From contig OY751487.1 of NCBI GenBank assembly GCA_963565915.1, positions 1,922,001 to 1,986,000 of the forward strand: a DNA stretch of 64,000 nt, read 5' to 3'. A program made the position numbers and the translations under genes. How positions within the stretch are numbered: position 1 is the first letter of the stretch; every line of letters begins with the position of its first letter. The notes under the pieces were generated by a model that made no database searches, was not told the DNA's origin, and saw only the letters and a list, made by a program, of their open reading frames with translations. Origin of the DNA: Entoloma clypeatum (Eukaryota > Basidiomycota > Agaricomycetes > Agaricales > Entolomataceae). Shown here piece after piece: positions 37,381-49,530 of the stretch.

Positions 37381-38438
37381 ATGCTGCCTTCGATCTCAAT
37401 GCTTAGGACGCCCGCAAAAACTGTTGATGATGGTGTCGGGAACGACACCAGCAATTTCTTGTATATCGGCGGGCGTTATAAGAGTAGGCGGATTTGAGGA
37501 TGAAGAAAGCCGCGATGCAGACTGTAGGTAGGTTATCGCACGTCGGAGGTCACCCGACGATGTACTGATGAGTGCGTTAATAACAGAGGAATTTATGTCG
37601 ATATTTTCGGCTTCCGCGATATAGGAAAGACGACTGGATGACGACGAGGGATCGAGAGGCGTGAAGCGAAATTTTGAACATCGTGATGTGAGAGGCTCTA
37701 TAATCCTATGGGGAAAATAAATTCTTCTGGGAAGGAAGAATGCAGCACAATTGAGCTGACCTGGTAACGTAGTTGCAGACCAAGCAAAAACGTGTTATCC
37801 GGGCATAGGTCTCCATGATACGTCGGAGGGCTCCCTGAGCATCCTGGGTCATAGAGTCCGCTTCATCAAGGATGATAATCTTGTAAGGTGGACATGGATA
37901 GGTTTTGCCACCCGAGTCGACGGCCTGTGCACGCGGGGTTTGGCGTGCAAAGTTCTTTATTTTTTCGCGGACAATAGCGATGCCACGTTCATCGGACGCG
38001 TTAAGTTCCAGCACACGGTTTCGGAAGTTTTCTGGGCTACAGGGGAGTCAGAATGGTGATGAGAGAGATCGAGATATTGGAGTTGACCCGAAGAGCTGCC
38101 GTGCCAGAGCCAGGATAGTGGAAGTTTTTCCCGTTCCTGGTGGTCCATAGAAGAGCATGTGTGGTAGCTATGCGGCGGTCAGACGTTGAGTGTTCGCGAT
38201 GAGTTTCCACTTACATTTGTAGACGTTAGCGTCTTCTGCAAGACGGCGACTGTATGTTCCTGTGCAGATACATCGTCAATGGTTTTAGGTCTACTGATTA
38301 TGGATTGTTGTGATATAGCAGATGTCCTTAGAACAATGTTACGCACTATTTCTCAACCCAGGGCTGAAGCGCCGGGTCGACGACGTGTTTCTGGGATGAT
38401 TTGGCCGACGCGCCTCTAGGGTTGAAGAAAGACGACAT
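37381..38438 (-). CDS. RFC2: RFC2 copy 2, 3' end lost at the gap
   Basis: Same sequence as the first part of 29172-30562, with the start at 38438. It keeps Walker A, Walker B and the arginine-finger region and ends at the gap in the block SIEIEGSM. The C-terminal collar is absent. Near the gap an extra A (five instead of four) shifts the frame in FAGVLS; this sits at a contig end and is likely a sequencing or assembly error. Confidence 0.9.
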
Positions 38439-38568
38439 TTTGACACCTGTCACAAACGCGTGACGGCACAGGTGTCACAGCGCGTTGCCCAACTTTGCCA
38501 TTCCGATTTTACGCTGCTTGAACGTTACTTCAACCGCAGAGAGACACTCGAGGAACCTTCTGTTGATT
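38439..38568. promoter_or_regulatory. RFC2-CAC1 bidirectional promoter, copy 2
   Basis: Duplicate of 30563-30692. The ACGCGT box is at 38456-38461 and the palindrome arms are at 38441-38450 and 38468-38477. Confidence 0.6.
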
Positions 38569-41400
38569 ATGTCGGGCTCAATTGCTATTAACTGTACGTT
38601 TAGGCCTATCACGCATTGGTGATTGTTTACAAGCCCTGATAGCAAATGATGGAGTGATCGCCACGAGCTCGCGTCCAGGTGAGTCAACGTGTTTTCACAA
38701 ATTCAAGCTATCCAAATGACGCGTCAACGGATCAGTTAAAAGGGATGGTTCACTCCTAGTGGAGCTGAAGAACGGAAAAGTGCACTTCAAGCAGAAGCCC
38801 ATTTCATTCGAGAAGCAATCAGAGACTCTCCAAGGTTTGGCCTATGCGAGTCGACTCATAGTTCCTAGCTCATGCTTGGGACAGAGATCGTCCAGTTCCG
38901 TGAAATGCTCGCGGAACGTATAGAACGACAAGAATCGCCTCTTGTGAGCATACCTGAAGAGCACAGGCCCGTAATTGCAAAGCTGGCCCATGAGAGGTGC
39001 GTCCATCTTCTCCCTTGTTCACCAAAAGTGATGCTATGAGATTTTTTTCTTTCCTTCTCAGTGATAAGACGCTTGCAGCACTCTCCAAATCTATTCGCCT
39101 CGAGCTCCTTCCAACCCAAGACGACGAGAATGGTTGGAAGAACGAATCATCTCCAGCACTGCTTGCTCTTCCACTCAGTGCAGTTGAGACTGTCCTCAAG
39201 GCAGTGATGCAGCGCAACAATTATGGATTGGATGGTGGTGTTGCTGTAAAAGCTCCCGCTGCCCTTTGCGTCTGGCGGTGGGAGGTGAAGGAACAGTTTT
39301 GGGATTGGTTGCCAAAGAATGGACGTGAAAAGGCGGAAAGCCGACAAGCGGAGAGGATACAGGTGTGTGGTGGTCCCGAAGCTTTCTGATCATCCTAATG
39401 TTCCCTGCAGGCCAAGAAGGACCTGTTGTGTATCTTCGACTCACTACCATCGAAGGAAAGGGCGGTCATCGTAGATCCAAAGGGAACTAACAAGCTGCCA
39501 TCAGAGGAATTGAACACTCTTGATGCAAAGAAAACTGTTGATTTGACAAATGAGGACAAGGCCCCATTGCAAGGTTCGAAGGCGAAACCAAAGGAGTGCG
39601 AGAATGAGGAAATCGACACTGTAAAGCTCGTCTTCTACAAGTCAAGTCCGCTCACCAATCCACATGCAGAAGATTGCCTCGAAAGCGGCCAAAGCTCCGA
39701 AATTAATTGATCCTGAGAAAGCACTCAAGGTAGGGACCACTAGCAGTCTCTATAGTGTGTTATATTCCTCAAGACGAAACAGGAACGAATAAAACTAGAA
39801 AAGAAGGCAGCAAAAGCTGAGAAAGAGCAAAAGGAGGTTGATGCACGGAAGAAATCTCAATCCCTTATGGCAAATTTCTTCTCGAAACCTAAGGTGCTAT
39901 CGAGGGACATCTCAAAAGACACTGACCCAAACGCTGCCGGCCCCTCCATTATCATCTCCGAATTCGAAAAGACCTTTAAACCATTTGTGATGAAGAAAGA
40001 TACTACCCTGGCGCCCATGAATCGGTTCGTTGAGGCTAAGCGGAACTGCTGGTCTGTGAAAGACGACAAAGGAGTCATTGTCGTAGAGGATGGTGAACAG
40101 ATGACAACATCCAATAACGAGATAGAAATGATTAATGCGGATACTAAAGACTCTGGCCTTGATATATTGACTGCAGAAGGTTTGTGTTCCTTTTATTTTA
40201 TGGCAGGTATTAACATTTTTCATGACTCTAGATCATATCCGCACTATCGTCGCTTCTTTGCCATCTCCCGTTCATTCCTTCCGTCGTCGAACAACAGACA
40301 AAGGAACGGCTTATTCGAAAATGTACAATCCACTCTCCGTTCGGGACATATTTTCGAGACTCTCAGAAGCCGAAATAGTAGGCGACACTTTTTCTGTGCG
40401 GTCGCTTTTATCCCAGCTCAGCGACCGTTCTCTTCTTCCTGCCAAAGTCTTCATATTCCACGAGGATGCCCGACCAGGATACTTCGGGACATGGACCCGG
40501 AGCTCACGTACCATTGGACCGCGAACACCCCTAGCACAGGATGTCCTGGTGTTCGACTACAGTTACGACAGCGGTGAAGAATGGGAGGAAGAAGCTGCCG
40601 GTGATGTTGACGATGTCATTGATGATGGCGACGATGAGGAAATAGAGGCAGAAGATGCAGATTCTGATCTCGACAGTTGGCTTGTCGATGATGATACCGA
40701 GGAAGCTGGGCTTCCATTGCATGACCGAGAGTTGTCTCCGCCATCTCTGCCGAACTTTCCAGTTCACCCAACGAAAAGGAAAGCGGAGGAGAGTGAGAAG
40801 AAGTCAGGGAAAAAGAGGAAGGTTGTTATTCCTCTTGTGCCCTTCGCCAAAGGCCCATCTTGGGAGACGTCAATCGGCCAATGCGAATATGACCTTTTCG
40901 AACCATATCGGATACAAATGTTCAACGGTATGGTTTGAGTGTTGTCACCTCTGCCTTCATACTTAATTTTTACAATTCCAGATACCCCATTTCCTGTAGA
41001 TCCCTTCACCTTCGTATCATGTACCGATGACAGGCAGGAACATTCCAAAGGTCTGTCCAGTGATGGCCAGTTTGCTGTGCCAAATCTCCCGAGCCGCCTG
41101 AGCAATCAGAATCAGCCGACGAAGCCGTCTTTCGCTTCGCTTGCACTCAAAAAGCCAGGACCAGTGCCAAAAACTGCTTTCCCCGAGGTCCATCTTCCCT
41201 TTTTACTCCAGAAAATCACTATGATCCAAGCCGCCAGCATCAACTTCCTTGTCGAGGCAATACATAGGGAATTGCGCGAACACAAGGTCAAGAAGAATAC
41301 TATCGAGGCTAAAATAAGGGAGGTCGGCGAGAAATGCAGGGAGAAGAAAGTTTGGATCGTTAAACCTGGAAATCCGGTCTGTATTCGAAACTCATCCTAG
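38569..41400 (+). CDS. CAC1: CAF-1 large subunit (Cac1), copy 2
   Basis: Duplicate of 30693-33524 with no difference seen in any exon. The PCNA box QSLMANFF falls at about 39856-39880. It probably represents the same locus as copy 1. Confidence 0.85.
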
Positions 41401-41573
41401 TGCCAACATGAACATTGACCGCAGATGCCATCTTAAAAGTCCTAACATCTTGGCTTATGATTTCTCTCTTTCGACATACCTGTGATTTTTATCTGTTTCA
41501 AATAGGATATCACTCATAGATGCATTCTGCATAAATCAAAGACATTGAGAGCGAATGATACCACTGCTGCAGG

Positions 41574-42364
41574 TTATGAAGACGCAAGTTTCCAAAGAAG
41601 TTGAGTGCGGTCGAAGCCTGCGTTCCGATCGTCGCATTCGAGGACATGGATGTCGCCCGATTGTGCACCTATACGTAATGAGCTACGATCGACGGTAGTA
41701 ACCAACATGCCGTACGGACGAGCACCTTGACGATCTCCCCACTCCTCCCTGCGATAGGCTCAAAACCAAGGCCTTTGTATATTTGAAGGCGTAGACTGTA
41801 AGTAAATTGTTCAGGATTCCAGACAGATGATACAATTTAACTTACGCAGTTCCGTCCAATTCCTTCTCATGCTCAAGTGCAGGATCGTGATCTTCTAATG
41901 TCCTTGCTTCTTCCTTGAGCGACGCGAGTTCAGCCTCGCGGCTCGCTATTAACCCCTCCATATCGCTGATAGACTTGGCTAGCGATATACGACTCGAGTC
42001 AAGCTCGTTGAGATTCACGGCGTGTGCTTTTGCAGAGGGGACAGATGCCGGACGCGTAGATGAGATTCGTGCTGCCTCCAAAATCTTCGCGAGTGCTTGT
42101 GGCGAATCCACATGAACTCAGTGCCAAATCAAGCCAAAGGAGAGCTCGCCTCTCATGTTAGCATGCGCCTCGTCGAGGTCTTTCTTCCTTTTCGCCTCTG
42201 CAGTCGCGATGCTTTCCTCGGCGGCTACGATTGAGAGGTAGTCCTCCTCAGGATCGATGATCGGGCACATGTCGCGAATGGCCTTGCTGAGCATGGATAG
42301 TTGTTAGTGATAGTGCTTGAAACGTTTGTTCACTGACATGGCTTCATGAACGTCGATGGACATT
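41574..42364 (-). CDS. SPC24: Kinetochore protein Spc24, copy 2
   Basis: Duplicate of 33698-34488 with the same exon layout and no difference seen. It probably represents the same locus as copy 1. Confidence 0.83.
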
Positions 42365-43032
42365 GTGGCCAGGAATTGGGAATCTCGGATATTTGGATGC
42401 GTTACGAGTATCCGTGACAATCCATGCACATGATGTGACAGCCGCGTCGCGCTGAGTCCTGGCCCAGTAATTAATGTACAGTAAGATCTACAAACCAGCA
42501 GAACCTTCCATTACCCAGGATAAGTGTCGAAGGGAAGATTGAAGAAGCCTGGTTCAGTCCCAGGCATGTAAGCATTTACCTGAGGGTTTACTAGCAGATA
42601 AAACCATGTGCGATGGCCCTGATGGGTGAATCACCAACCTGGTTGTACAGAAATTCTCAGGGTCAACCTTGACAATGACTTGCTGGGATCCTCATATAAA
42701 CTTCAAAATGGCAACATCATGAAGAAGTTATCAAATCAAAATAGGGGGTAGTACAGTATATCGTTTCTGTAAGCATCTATCTGTGCTTTGGGATGTGAAG
42801 CGTGGTGCGGTAAGATTCCGAAGATTAGCAGAAAGGAATAATAATTGAAGATTAGCGGTATCGATCTAACAGATGGGTCATGTGACACTGAGATTAGAGG
42901 CAGTGAGGCCCTTTGCCCAAGTTGAGCAACGACTTTGCCTGACCTGCTTCTCGGCGTCGACGCGCGCGGCCCCTTCCTTCCTTCATCCTCCCCCCTACCC
43001 GCGAGTAATTTCTCCCGATCTACGCCCCTCTG
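42365..43032. promoter_or_regulatory. Divergent intergenic region SPC24-CRM1, copy 2
   Basis: Duplicate of 34489-35156, with no further gene supported. Confidence 0.45.
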
Positions 43033-46000
43033 ATGGAGGTCAGTAATCGCCCAAATCCCACTACTGCTCGTTTCACCCCCCTCAACAGAGTTTACTCGAT
43101 TTTTCGAGGGACTTCGATGTCGCTCTCATGGACAAGGTCGTTACAACCTTCTATACGGGCGTCGGACAGGAGGTTCGTAGAATGACGCGTTTCTGTTCTC
43201 TCGGTATCACTGATCTGATCACGATTGCCAGCGACAAATAGCTCAGCAAGTCCTCACTCAGCTCGAAGAGCATCCGGATGCCTGGACGAGGGTTCCCGAT
43301 GTTTTGGAGCGCTCTTCTTTCCCCCAGTCAAAGGTGCGATTCACTTCCCATTCCGGATCTGTCGTCTCGCTAAATGTGGTCGACTCAGTACATTGCCCTA
43401 CAAATCCTTGAAAAGCTCATCACGACACGCTGGAAAACGCTTCCGGATGGCCAGAGACAAGGTACCCAATTCACACTTCAATGTCCATGCCGCAGATTCA
43501 CTGTCATTTCTTTCCAGGTATCCGTAACTTCATCGTTGGAGTCAATGTCAAAGTCGCTTCGGACGAGGTCTCCATGCGCAAAGAGAAAACATACATCAAT
43601 AAGCTGAACTTGGCCCTTGTTCAGGTAGGATTTAACCCCCCTCTTCGTGTTCCCAACCTACATCCCATCCGACTTCTCCTTAGATTCTGAAACAAGAATG
43701 GCCGCATAACTGGCCAACTTTTATAACTGAACTTGTGGAGTCTTCAAAAACGAATCTTTCCCTTTGCGAAAATAACATGGTCATCCTTAAACTCCTTTCT
43801 GAAGAAATCTTCGACTTTTCGGCAGAGCAGATGACCCAGACCAAGATAAAGCATCTCAAGAACCAAATGTGTGGAGAGTTCTCCGAAATATTCAAGCTTT
43901 GCTCAGAAGTACTTGAAGAGGCCCAGAAATCTTCCCTCATAAGAGCAACTCTAGAGACCTTGCTCAGATTCCTAAACTGGATTCCTCTTGGATACATATT
44001 CGAAACAAGAATCATCGACCTTCTTCTGACCCGTGTAAGTGTGAAAATTCACATACATTGTAGATTTATTCATACTCGTGATCTTCTTAGTTTCTCGAGG
44101 CCCCTGAATTCCGCAATGTCACTCTCAAATGCCTTGCTGAAATCGCCGCTCTTAACGTTGGTCCGGAATACGACCCCAAATTTGTCATCCTATTTGCGAT
44201 GGTCATGACTTCCGTCAATCGTATGATCCCGCCCAGCACCAATATTGCCCAAGCATATGCCAACGCAGGCGACGCAGGACAAGAACTCGTCCTAAACCTC
44301 GCTCTCTTCCTCGCGAATTTCCTCTCAAATCATTTACGGGCTGTGGAGACCGACCAGAACCGCGATGTGCTTCTCAACGCACACTTGTACATGGTGAAGG
44401 TATCCCAAGTGGATGAGCGAGAAATCTTCAAGATTTGTCTCGAGTATTGGCTTAAACTCGTCGCGGAGTTGTATGAAGAAATACAAAGCTTGCCGATTGG
44501 CGAGTCTGGGTTGCTCATGGGACTGAGTTTAGGAAATAACGGTGCTCAGAGCATGCTGAGTGGAATCTCGTTGAGGAAGAATATCTACAGTGACGTTCTC
44601 TCCAATTTGCGGTTGGTGGTGATCGAGCGAATGGTCAAGCCTGAAGAAGTATGGACTTTGTTCTTTCATCTCGCAAGATTGCTGACACGCGTTTCAAGGT
44701 CCTAATTGTGGAGAATGAGGAGGGAGAAATTGTCCGGGAGTTTATGAAGGAGAGCGACACTATCGTCTTATACAAATCTATGCGCGAACTCCTCGTCTAT
44801 CTTACCCACCTCGACGTGACGGACACAGAGACCATATTGACGGAAAAGCTTGCGAAACAGGTGGATGGTTCTGAATGGTCATGGAACAATCTCAATACAC
44901 TTTGTTGGGCTATTGGCTCAATCTCTGGAGCTATGAGTACGTATTTTTCTATGTCACATCGTTTACTAACCAGCAGACTGGCTTGTATGAAGATGAGGAG
45001 ACCGAGAAACGATTTCTGGTTACCGTGATTAAAGACCTCCTTGGATTATGCGAAATCAAGCGCGGGAAAGACAACAAGGCCGTCGTCGCGTCTGATATCA
45101 TGTACATTGTTGGACAATACCCAAGGTTCCTCAAAGCACATTGGAAATTCTTGAAGACAGTGGTCAACAAACTCTTCGAATTCATGCACGAGACACACGA
45201 GGGTTTGGTTGATTGCCATGTTTCGCCCCCCAGTATGTTAACGACATCTATTCTTATCAGGTGTGCAAGACATGGCATGCGACACCTTCATTAAGATTGC
45301 GCAGAAATGCAGGCGGCATTTTGTCATGCAACAATCCGGCGAGCAAGAACCTTTTGTTGATGAGATCTTACGGTTGCTGCACAGAATCACCGTGGACTTG
45401 TCGCCTCAACAAGTAGGTATTCAGCGACGTCAGGCGTCTTCTATTACTTATACTGGTTCCCTAGGTTCACACCTTCTATGAAGCTGTTGGATACATGATT
45501 TCTGCCCAGCCCAATAAACCTCAACAGGAGAAACTCATTGCGAAGCTAATGGAACTCCCCAATAATGCCGTGCGTCGCGCCTTCACGATACTCTCCTTGT
45601 TATATACTAACTAACCAATAGTGGGATTCTCTGATGGCGCAAGCAGCCCAGAACATGGACGTGCTTGCAAGTACCGATAATATCAAGATCTTGTCCAACG
45701 TTCTCAAAACCAATGTCTCGGCATGTACATCGATAGGCAGTTTCTACTTGCCTCAGATTGGACGGATATTCTTGGATATGTTGGGGCTTTACAAGGCTGT
45801 TAGTGGAATTATCAGTGAGACTATCGTAAACGAAGGTATTTTCAGACTTCCGTCCTCTGCCGCACCGTTCCCCCCGTGATTGACGAGTTTTACGCAAGGC
45901 CTCATTGCAACAAAGACGCCCAAAGTTCGACAACTTCGGACAGTAAAGAAGGAAATTCTAAAGCTAATGGAAACATATATCAAGAAAGCAGAGGATCTCG

Positions 46001-47124
46001 AAGCTGTCAATAATAGTTTCATGCCTCCCCTTCTTGACGCCATCCTCGGCGACTACAATCGCAATGTACCCGCCGCGAGAGATGCAGAAGTTTTGAACGT
46101 AATGGCGACTATCACCGCCCGCCTTGGTGTACGTCCCTTGCGTTGTTATTTCTGATACGGAGCTGAAGGTGCTTCTAGCAACTGCTCACTCCTCAAGTCC
46201 CCGCCATCCTTGATGCCGTTTTTGAGCCTACATTAAACATGATAAACCAGGACTTTGCCGAGTTCCCTGAGCATCGTGTCGGGTTCTTCAAACTTCTCCG
46301 TGCCATCAACCTGAATTGCTTCCCTGGTATGCCGTTCTTCTGTTGCAGATAATTTCAATTCAAACGTCTCCTCAGCGTTACTTGGAATTCCTCCGCAGCA
46401 ATTCAAACTTTTTATGGATAGCATCATTTGGGCCATTAAACATACCATGCGGGATATTGCGGACACGGGCTTGAATTGTACGTGTGATCCTCGTTTGCCA
46501 TCGAGCTCTTCATTTATCCCTGCCGCCACAGTGTGCTTGGAAGTTGTCAACAACTTTGCAAGTGCGACAGACGATGTTCGGAATGCCTTTTTCCGGCAAT
46601 ATTTCCTCAGCATCGTCCAGGACGTCTTCTTTGTGTTAACGGACACCGATCACAAAAGTGGTTTCAAGTTGCAAAGTGTACTTTTGGCCCGCATGTTCCA
46701 ACTCGTGGAACTGAACGTGATTCAAACGCCGCTGTTCGATGACGCCCAACAAACCACGAACGCCGTATTTCTGAGAGAGTACACCGCTAATTTGCTCAAG
46801 ACGGCCTTCCCTCATGTTCAGCCGTATGTCCCTGTCTTGTTTCATGTCATTCAAAATAAGGCCTCACTTACTGGTGACACTAGTGCACACGTGCTACTGT
46901 TCGTGAATGCTCTCGGAGAAAACCACAACGATATCAACCGCTTTAAGCTCGCTCTACGCGATTTCCTGATTCAGCTCAAGGAATTCTCGGCTGGCGATAA
47001 TGCGGAATTGTTCCTGGAAGAAAAGGAAGCGGAGTTGCAGCGTAAAGCACAGGAGGAGCGTGAGGCTGCAATGAAGATTCCGGGAATGCTTAAGCCTGAT
47101 CAAATCGAAGATGAAGACATTTGA
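43033..47124 (+). CDS. CRM1: Exportin-1 (CRM1/XPO1), complete
   Basis: The product carries proteins with leucine-rich export signals out of the nucleus together with Ran-GTP. The first exon is ATG GAG, then [20 protein letters not shown]. The importin-beta N-terminal CRIME region follows ([38 protein letters not shown]). The cargo-groove HEAT repeats contain [20 protein letters not shown], with the Cys that covalently binds leptomycin B in human and fission yeast exportin (codon 45049-45051). Further blocks are [55 protein letters not shown] and [20 protein letters not shown]. The acidic C-terminus ends [11 protein letters not shown] stop in the simple frame near 45879 lies inside an intron (45836-45896). 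About fifteen introns are needed. This is the only full CRM1 here. Confidence 0.95.
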
Positions 47125-47422
47125 TATCTTGATTGTTTTCACGGACGGCTGGCTGGTTGACCTCTTTCTTTTCTTCTTTATTCATCCGTGGACACCATTA
47201 TTTTCACGATTCTCTGCAACTAAAATCCCAAGACACATACATCCCCCTCGCATCAATGATTGCTTCCTTGTTTTGGCCGCTCTCGCGTCTATAACACTAT
47301 GTACTAGTAGCACAAGAAATAATGTAGAACCCATGACAGGTCGTAGCTGCAGTGACAAACAAACTTGAGTTTATCAATCGATCTCTTAGATTTCCACAAC
47401 ATACTGTATCTCTTCAGCGCTC

Positions 47423-48172
47423 ATGTTCAAGAAGTAAGGACACTCCTTTACCCTGACGTTGGTTCTCAACCCTTGTTTGACAGATTCAGCCCTTCGACGG
47501 ATATCTCTGGTCAGACATCGGTCAAGTCCTCAGTACAAAGAGCGATCAGGGCAGCGGTTCTTTCGCAGTGGAAGATAGAGACTGAAACGCTAGAGGCGAT
47601 ATGGCCAAAGAAGGAGAACCTCGTTCACGTTAAATGGTCCGTCGTCGCTCTAATGTACATCGGTGGTGATCTCATCAGCCATACTGGGCAGCAGAGAACA
47701 CATCTCAATGTACACTGTTCACGGGGAGCCTCTTATCATTCAACACTTCGATGGACCCTTCTATCCCACTTTGCGGTTACTCCAAAAGTGTGAGTGACTC
47801 ATTCCGACATGGTCCACATGTCTGTGTATTTCAAAAACGGGCATTGAAAGTCCCTTGTTTTTTATTCTTCCCTGAGTAGATCCGTATATTCTTCCCAAGG
47901 TCGGCGTCGATCGCGGTGCCATCCGGTTCCTCCTTGGGGGCGCACCCATGATGTGCCCTGGCCTCACCTCCGCGGGTGGGTACTTACCACCTGCCGATGC
48001 CGCTCTCCCCCCTGGCACGCCGGTTGCTGTTTTCGCAGAAGGAAAGGAACACCCGATTGGGATTGGGATTACCAAGCTGGGCACAGAAGAGATGCGAAAA
48101 GTAAACAAGGACGTGGGGGTGGAGATTACGACATATCTCGGCGACGATTTGTGGGCACTCAAGTCGTCGTGA
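47423..48172 (+). CDS. TMA20: MCT-1/Tma20 translation factor with PUA domain
   Basis: Tma20 (human MCTS1) binds the 40S subunit with Tma22/DENR and helps recycling and re-initiation. The first exon is 11 nt (MFK plus two bases) at 47423, followed by KFSPSTDISGQTSVKSSVQR and VLSQWKIETETLEAIWPKKE. After a 54 bp intron come CREHISMYTVHGEPL and FDGPFYPTLRLLQK. The next exon begins in KYPYILPKVGVDRGAIRFLL. The PUA part reads GAPMMCPGLTSAGGYLPPAD, GTPVAVFAEGKEHPIGIGIT and ends TYLGDDLWALKSS at 48172. All three introns use GT..AG and keep the frame. Its short start exon and three introns are the easy part to misannotate. Confidence 0.92.
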
Positions 48173-48642
48173 CTTTCAACCCCAGAAACCAGAGTTGGCT
48201 TAAAACCAAGAAATGGGAAATTGGCCTGTGAAGCACGTCGAACCCTGGAACGTGGTGGACAGCAATTAATTCCCCAGCGACCCTGGTACGGCCGCCTTTT
48301 CAGAGGCTGCAGGTAGATTTGTAAAATCAGAATTTTGACCATTTTTGCTGTTAAAGTACAACCTCCCTCGTCGCAGCGCTTCCATCTCAACTGCTTGCCG
48401 TCTTATCAAGAGATCGATATAAAAGCCCCTATCATGATCAAACGTCCGTTCAATACATTCGTCGGCCCTACCTGAACGAAGCGGAAGTGATCGATGGAGA
48501 TAACAGTCCCATTGTCTGAAGTATACCAGGTAAACAAATGAATTAGGAGATTTGGCGAGTGAGAGAAAGATAGATACGAATGAGGCAAGTGGTTACATGA
48601 GAATGCAATGTGAGATACGAGATAGGACTGAGAAAGCAGAGG
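48173..48642. other. Region after TMA20, no firm gene
   Basis: These 470 bp hold the TMA20 3' UTR. On the minus strand an open stretch (about 48406-48530) reads DNGTVISIDHFRFVQVGPTN and could be a last exon of the next gene, but no splice pair clearly joins it. Confidence 0.35.
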
Positions 48643-49530
48643 TTAACATGTCTCAGCAAAGATATTATACGTACGATGGTGTTCGGGAAAGGGAAGGGGA
48701 TCAAGCTCAAATGGGTAGAAATAGGAGTCGCCGTCTACATGAACATCGGGGACAATGTGCTGCAGCCTGCTTCGCTCTATGGGGAGAGGTACCGAGGCTG
48801 CATCGATCAATGCCAATAATGTGGAGGACCTGCCAAGCGAAGGTGTTTTGGGCGCATCGGATTCGTCGTCCGAAGTATCTTCTATTGCGTCGGGAATGGA
48901 AAGGTTTTCTGACTCGCTGAGATCATAGTAAGGAAGAGGGTCGTCATATGGGGCGGGAAGAGAGGTGAGAGAAGAGTCAATTTCCTCATAAGGATGTATG
49001 AGTGGTGGGTGAGACGGGGGATATGGCACAAGATATGGATACGAATATGATACATTAGAAGGAGAGTAACAGGTGGGTTGGTTGGGAAGATCGTCCGTCG
49101 ACGACAGAGGGGATGCCGTGGGGCTCAAGAAGAAGTGGTCATCATCTTCATCCGCGGGAAGAAGTGACATGGTGGAATCAGGGTCGACGGAGAACTCGTC
49201 CTCATCTTCCTCACCGAGTTGTTCCAAAAGGGAATCGAGCCATTCCGTCTCGGACGCGTTGACGTCTGCGGCTGAGCCGCCGACAAGTTTTCCGGCGTCG
49301 GGGAACATGAATGAGTCGAGTTCGTCGACACCCACCTCCTCGTCCGCGTCGTCACTGAGAGAGTTTGCATTGTGGGAGTCAGACAGGCATGGGCTGGATG
49401 GTGCGGAGGTTGAGAGGATAATGGAATTTTTGAGCAGCACCCAACGATGCAAGCTACACTTGTCCTTGCCTCCGACGGACAGTTGCAGCTTGGAACGGGC
49501 CAATGAAAAGAGATTCGGGATGTCAGACAT
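48643..49530 (-). CDS. Acidic Ser/Pro/Asp-rich orphan protein
   Basis: An open frame of 295 codons starts at 49530 with MSDIPNLFSLARSKLQLSVG. The N-terminus contains a basic, folded-looking part (GGKDKCSLHRWVLLKNSIIL). Then come strongly acidic low-complexity blocks (LSDDADEEVGVDELDSFMFP, LLEQLGEEDEDEFSVDPDS, LLPADEDDDHFFLSP), a Tyr/Pro-rich stretch (SYSYPYLVPYPPSHPPLIHP) and a Ser-Asp segment (IEDTSDDESDAPKTPSLG). There is no signal peptide or membrane segment. The acidic and aromatic mixture resembles transcription activation regions, but no DNA-binding domain is visible and I do not recognise the family. The 3' end is uncertain: the frame stops at 48643, but GTACGT near 48675 could be a donor leading to further exons. 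Confidence 0.6.
   Translation of the reverse strand: MSDIPNLFSLARSKLQLSVGGKDKCSLHRWVLLKNSIILSTSAPSSPCLSDSHNANSLSDDADEEVGVDELDSFMFPDAGKLVGGSAADVNASETEWLDSLLEQLGEEDEDEFSVDPDSTMSLLPADEDDDHFFLSPTASPLSSTDDLPNQPTCYSPSNVSYSYPYLVPYPPSHPPLIHPYEEIDSSLTSLPAPYDDPLPYYDLSESENLSIPDAIEDTSDDESDAPKTPSLGRSSTLLALIDAASVPLPIERSRLQHIVPDVHVDGDSYFYPFELDPLPFPEHHRTYNIFAETC

Larger units (their letters stand above)
37381..45056. repeat. Direct duplication of about 7.7 kb, copy 2
   Basis: These 7676 bp repeat 29506-37180 at an offset of 7876 bp (7875 before the single-A difference at about 37417-37421). It starts at the first base after the gap, inside RFC2. Past 45056 the sequence continues uniquely through the rest of CRM1. 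Confidence 0.95.

Noticed and set aside
36999..37531. Open frames running through the N block on both strands
   Set aside because: They are translated Ns (X residues) and carry no information.
29506..45056. True gene amplification of RFC2, CAC1, SPC24 and CRM1
   Set aside because: Both copies abut the gap exactly and are essentially identical, so an assembly overlap is simpler; kept only as a finding to test.
45830..45900. Premature stop in CRM1
   Set aside because: The stop lies inside a GT..AG intron (NEG joins LIATKTPK in frame), so the gene is not broken.
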